A DNA stretch of 64,000 nucleotides from Theodoxus fluviatilis. Taxonomy: Eukaryota > Mollusca > Gastropoda > Cycloneritida > Neritidae. The stretch lies in assembly GCA_034096865.1 (NCBI GenBank), contig JAWQFJ010015172.1, positions 47,501-111,500 on the forward strand, given 5' to 3'. The notes beneath the pieces were generated by a model, which did not search any database, was not told the origin of the DNA, and worked only from the letters and a program-made list of their open reading frames with translations. A program made the translations under genes and the position numbers. Of this stretch, positions 59,912 through 64,000 are shown piece by piece (position 1 is the first letter of the stretch; each line of letters starts with the position of its first letter).

Positions 59912-60319
59912 CATTCTAGTCCACTAGAGACTTCGCCTGCCGGCGACAGTCTCTAGCACAGTTCATAGCACGTGATGGAGGGTTTTCGTCCGGAATATGC
60001 ATGAGGATGTAACATGAGAGGCTTGAGGGATGACCCTCTGCTCCCTGACATACGCCGTTAAAGTAGTTCTAAGATGATGTCGCACAAAACTCATAAATTA
60101 CGCTTGTTGAGGCAATAAATAAGCGTTTATTCGAAAACATAACATGTTTGTGTTGAAATGGAAACAAGTTTTGACATCTGAATGATATATGTTAAAAAAT
60201 GGAAAAAATACTGTCCAGAACGAAGTGTTTTCGGCGCAATGCTGTAATGCGAAGGGTGAAGTCTATTACGCATTCATTGCGAACTGCGCCAGAGTCACGT
60301 GACTCGGGTTCACAGAATG
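59912..60319. mobile_element. MITE-like element with 9-bp target duplication, copy 3 (right arm)
   Basis: Mirror of copy 2, flanked by GTCTAGACT on both sides. It is a consequence of the palindrome and not an independent insertion. Confidence 0.92.
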
Positions 60320-60328
60320 GTCTAGACT

Positions 60329-62784
60329 TCCCTACTTATTCGCCATTTTCAGCTCGTGCCGGGAGAAGCAGGGCGTGTATCCTTACCTACAGGGTAAACA
60401 GCCCAGCACATCGCTGCCACGGTTTGACGGCCTCAGATCTAGTCAGCAGCGTAGTCTGCTCACAGACAATACGAGCAGGTGCAGTGTCGCTACTGACACG
60501 TGCACTGATTATACAAAGACATTGTTATCTGTTTTCTCTGCACAATATCAAATTCAATTTCATTCATGAAAAAGCATTTCACTCCATCTGCATTTTGATA
60601 TTATCCTCTATCCTTACATCTGCCATCTCATCCGTCTGCATGCAATATTGCTTCATCTACAGCGACAATATCTATTATTCATTGTCTGCTGGGGGGTTTT
60701 CCCGCCTAGCCCCTTTGAATATTTAATTGCGGCAGCAGCTACGCGGGAACGAACGCCCCGTGTCTCGCCAGGTAGTGTCATTGGCACTAATACAAATAGC
60801 ACATTAGTTTCAACCACAAAAATTGACACCGAATCGACAATGGGAGGGGGCGGCCCGGGTTTCTTTGATCATGCGCCTTTGTTAGCATAAAAAGATCGTC
60901 ACAGAAGCCGGCAAGTAAATGCTTTCCACGTCCCTTGCCTGTGTAATACATCACGTGTTATCTTCTCCCGACAAGAACACAAAATTTCCATGCATTGCAT
61001 GCCTCGAAACTATTGCACGCGCTGCGGGGAACAAGAGCGTTACAGAGGAACTGCACGCCTTGGCATAACGGCCAGAACGATGATACTACGCTTCATGATC
61101 TTCGAAAACTTGTGAACTACTGCAAGCACTCCAACTTTTTTGTTATAAAATGTTGCACGCCAAATATGTTTTTTGTCAGTTCCATTAACTCCGATTGTAA
61201 AAATTACGAGTGAATTTGAATGGGCGAAAGCTACACAGTGCTCCCACCAAGAATTGAGGCCAACAAAATAATATACTGAAGTGACACTATTAATGGACGT
61301 AGCGTCTCTCAAGAAACACAGTTAGTCTGTAAACGTAATAACAATAACCTGCAGTCGAGTCTCTCTGAGCTGAGCATCAGTCCCTGCTCAGAACGATGAT
61401 ACCATAACTTTATGTGTGAGGCCAAAGATTATAGGTTACACAAAGATAGCTCATGCCGAGCTTTTGCTATATAAAGTTACAAGACGCTGCACCTAGCGGA
61501 GAGTATTAGGGGTGAATCAAGGGGAAGTAATCACACCGCTTAGCGACAAGACGGCGAAGAAAGCTGCCTGCTGATTGGAGGATTCTATTCAGGGAACCAA
61601 TCAGAGGACTGCTTTCGTGTAGATATGGCGTTTATGTCTACTCTTTGCGCAATTCAATGGCGGAGCTCTCTCCAGTTCGCACAGAAAAAGCTATATTTTG
61701 GGATACTAGAAACCCATCCAAAGAAAATGTAAGCCATGAACAGCATTAATTTATCAAAGCTGTATGTTGAATGCATCAAAAGGTATTGAAAGCTCCTACT
61801 TTTTAACAATCGAAATGCAGGTCGCAGGGCAACGCTTGATTGTAACTATAATCTTTGTCGAAATGGCAACTGAATTCACTTAATCGAATGACTTTCTGGC
61901 AGCAAAGCACCTTCTTGACAGGTATGTGTTGCTTTGCATTTCCTAAAGATAAACAAGCTTGCATTCTTCGATAATATTGAAAAATAGATCGTTCCCATTC
62001 AAACCATACCATGTAGATCTAGGTCGAGTCACTATGTTTGTTGTGAGGTACCAGTGAGGATTGATCAAGATGCCCAGTGATCAGGGGGTAAAGTGTCATG
62101 CGGTCTGAGCGCCGATCAATGTTGGAAAGTCGCTATATAAAATCACACCTTTACCTTTACCTTTATCTGATAAAATAGGTAGAGAGGAAATAATCTCTCA
62201 GCACTGCTATGAGAACCAACAGCGGTCGCTGCTGGTGTGGTTATCACGTTACTCTATTATCTAAGGATATCTAGTTATATTGAATAGGACTTGAGTCAAA
62301 CAAGCGCGTACACTGTGACTCCATTGAGAACATCGATACAAACGACACCTACAACGTGCTTAGAGGCAGTGACCAACTCCTTTATACACCTCGCTTCTTT
62401 GCAGAGTCATCCCTAAGGCGGTACTTCCCTGTTCACACGGCCAATGGTCACGCCAGAGTAGTTTTTCCATACAGAGGCTTCCAACTGCGACAAAAATAAC
62501 ATGTGGTCCGAACGTAATGGAGATTGAGAGACGCCAGGTAAACCTAGTGGAACGGGGAGGTGGCTATAGGGACCAGTCGATTGTCCTATTGCAGGTGCTT
62601 TTCCTTTTATTCTGTGTTATTTTAAAATCTGTTTCACAATGTTGCTCATGTAAAGTTCAATAGTCCTCTGTTAATTTACGTAGGTCTCAACGCATGCACA
62701 ACACACATAGAAATAGAAAATAGTACTCAGCCACTTGAATAACCAACTGAAATGCAATCGAACAAAAAAGATACGAGTAAGTAT
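60329..62784. other. right-arm mirror of 39,492-41,947
   Basis: Same promoter-like cluster on the minus strand. No gene recognised. Confidence 0.45.
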
Positions 62785-62792
62785 TCTCTCTC

Positions 62793-62849
<57 letters not shown>

Positions 62850-62870
62850 CGCTCTCTCTCTCAAATAAAG

Positions 62871-62908
<38 letters not shown>

Positions 62909-62995
62909 CTCTCTCTCTATCTCTCTCTTAAATAAAGAAATCAAATCTCTCTCTCTCGCTCTCTCGCTCTCTCTCTCTCAAATAAAGAAATCAAA

Positions 62996-63044
<49 letters not shown>
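62785..63044. repeat. (CT)n microsatellite, right arm
   Basis: Mirror of 39,232-39,491, with the same AAATAAAGAAATCAAA interruptions. Confidence 0.94.
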
Positions 63045-63047
<3 letters not shown>

Positions 63048-63390
63048 CCGACCCTAATTTCATCTTTGTGCAAAACAACGCCATCGCAAGCCACGATCTA
63101 AGCAACCACACCTTATCTCCCAACATTGCCGACCACTCTCAACATCAATCCGCTAAGTCTGAGATTTATCATCAATACCACCGCCACCACCAACCTCCAT
63201 ACCGCCACTACCATTTCACCATCATTACTGCCACCACCATCACTATCTCAAGCACCACTATCTTCGCCATTACCACCCCTATTACTACTGCCAACACCCC
63301 CACCTCAAACTACCCAACATCGTAACATCCGAAGCAAATCGACACCCAACACAATTTATTCCGAAATAACCCCTCCCGTACCTCAAACTA

Positions 63391-63676
63391 GTTACCACCA
63401 CCACCGCTACCACCAAAACTACTACCACCACCAACACCACCACCGCTACCACCACAACTACTACCACCACCACCATCACCACCGCTACCACCACAACTAC
63501 TACCACCACCACCATCACCACCGCTACCACCTCAACTACTACCACTATCACCCCACTCTAGCCACCACCAACATTGCTACCACCAAAACTGCTACCACCA
63601 CCAACACCACCAACACCACCACCGCTATCCCCACAACTACTACCACCATCAGCTCACTCTAGCTACCACCACAGCT
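63391..63676. repeat. (ACC)n-rich minisatellite, right arm
   Basis: Mirror of 38,600-38,885. Confidence 0.93.
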
Positions 63677-64000
63677 TCCACCACCAAAACAACCACCACC
63701 AACGCGACCAACTTCGTCACCTCAAACTACCGAACATCGTAACATCCAAAGCAAACAACCGGCCAGCACAGTCATACCGAACGAACCCCTCCCCCACCCC
63801 TAAACTACCACCCCACCCCACCTCATCTTCGCAACTCCCAGTGCCTTTCTTACCATGCGTGAGCTTATTGAAACTCGAGCAGTCTCAAGAGACCCGCCTT
63901 GCTTTGATGGCCAGTGACCCGAAGTTCATGCAGCTACCGCCCATCGGAAATTAAACCTTCCACCTATCCCTCTGCTTCTTTGGAAGTGTCGTTTCTGACA

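Larger units (their letters stand above)
51153..64000 (-). repeat. right arm of the giant palindrome (truncated by the window end)
   Basis: Reverse complement of 38,276-51,117, still pairing at the last base of the window. The full arm may therefore extend beyond it. Confidence 0.97.

Noticed and set aside
38276..64000. CRISPR array or integron explanation for the repeated structure
   Set aside because: The repeat is a single long inverted duplication in eukaryotic-type sequence. There are no short direct repeats with unique spacers and no prokaryotic genes.

Overview
The window looks like metazoan nuclear DNA, most likely from a marine mollusc and possibly a gastropod. That assignment is an inference. 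It rests on the lack of dense open reading frames, very abundant long microsatellites, Tc1 and non-LTR retrotransposon relics, and split THAP and SAP/SWIM genes of kinds I associate with lineage-expanded invertebrate families. I see no bacterial operons, CRISPR array, rRNA or convincing tRNA. Most open frames in the window are read through simple repeats or relics and are not genes.

Left part (1-38,275): single-copy-looking noncoding DNA with mobile-element relics. A complete-length but broken Tc1 transposon lies at 2,471-4,067, with 25-bp perfect inverted ends, TA duplications and a DD34E transposase carrying stops and a frameshift. A 416-bp MITE with a 9-bp target duplication lies at 5,277-5,692. 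An LTR-like promoter/polyA block is near 11.4-11.8 kb. A 5'-truncated LINE sits between TG repeats at 16.8-18.2 kb. A second LINE tail ending in (CTGAA)n is at 28.95-29.39 kb, and a third LINE C-terminus is at 35.7-35.9 kb. A perfect-looking small hairpin is at 26.71-26.83 kb. Between these lie microsatellites, a 1.3-kb 18-bp minisatellite (19.9-21.2 kb), G/C-homopolymer tracts and a few CpG-richer islands.

Right part (38,276-64,000): one giant inverted repeat. The sequence from 38,276 to about 51,117 is repeated in reverse complement from about 51,153 to the last base, so each visible arm is about 12.85 kb and the spacer is only about 35 bp. The window edge cuts the right arm, so the true palindrome may be longer. 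The arms differ by a few single-base indels (mostly in homopolymers) and rare substitutions. Each arm carries a THAP zinc-finger first exon, a convergent SAP-SWIM first exon, a ~420-bp foldback element between them, a copy of the 9-bp-TSD MITE, and matching microsatellites.

The genes do not form a visible pathway. The only intact-looking coding sequences are the two THAP exons and two SAP/SWIM exons, each ending at a clean splice donor. The most interesting question is whether the palindrome is real, perhaps seeded by the short hairpin at its axis (whose loop resembles that of the 26.7-kb hairpin), or is a sequencing/assembly fold-back.
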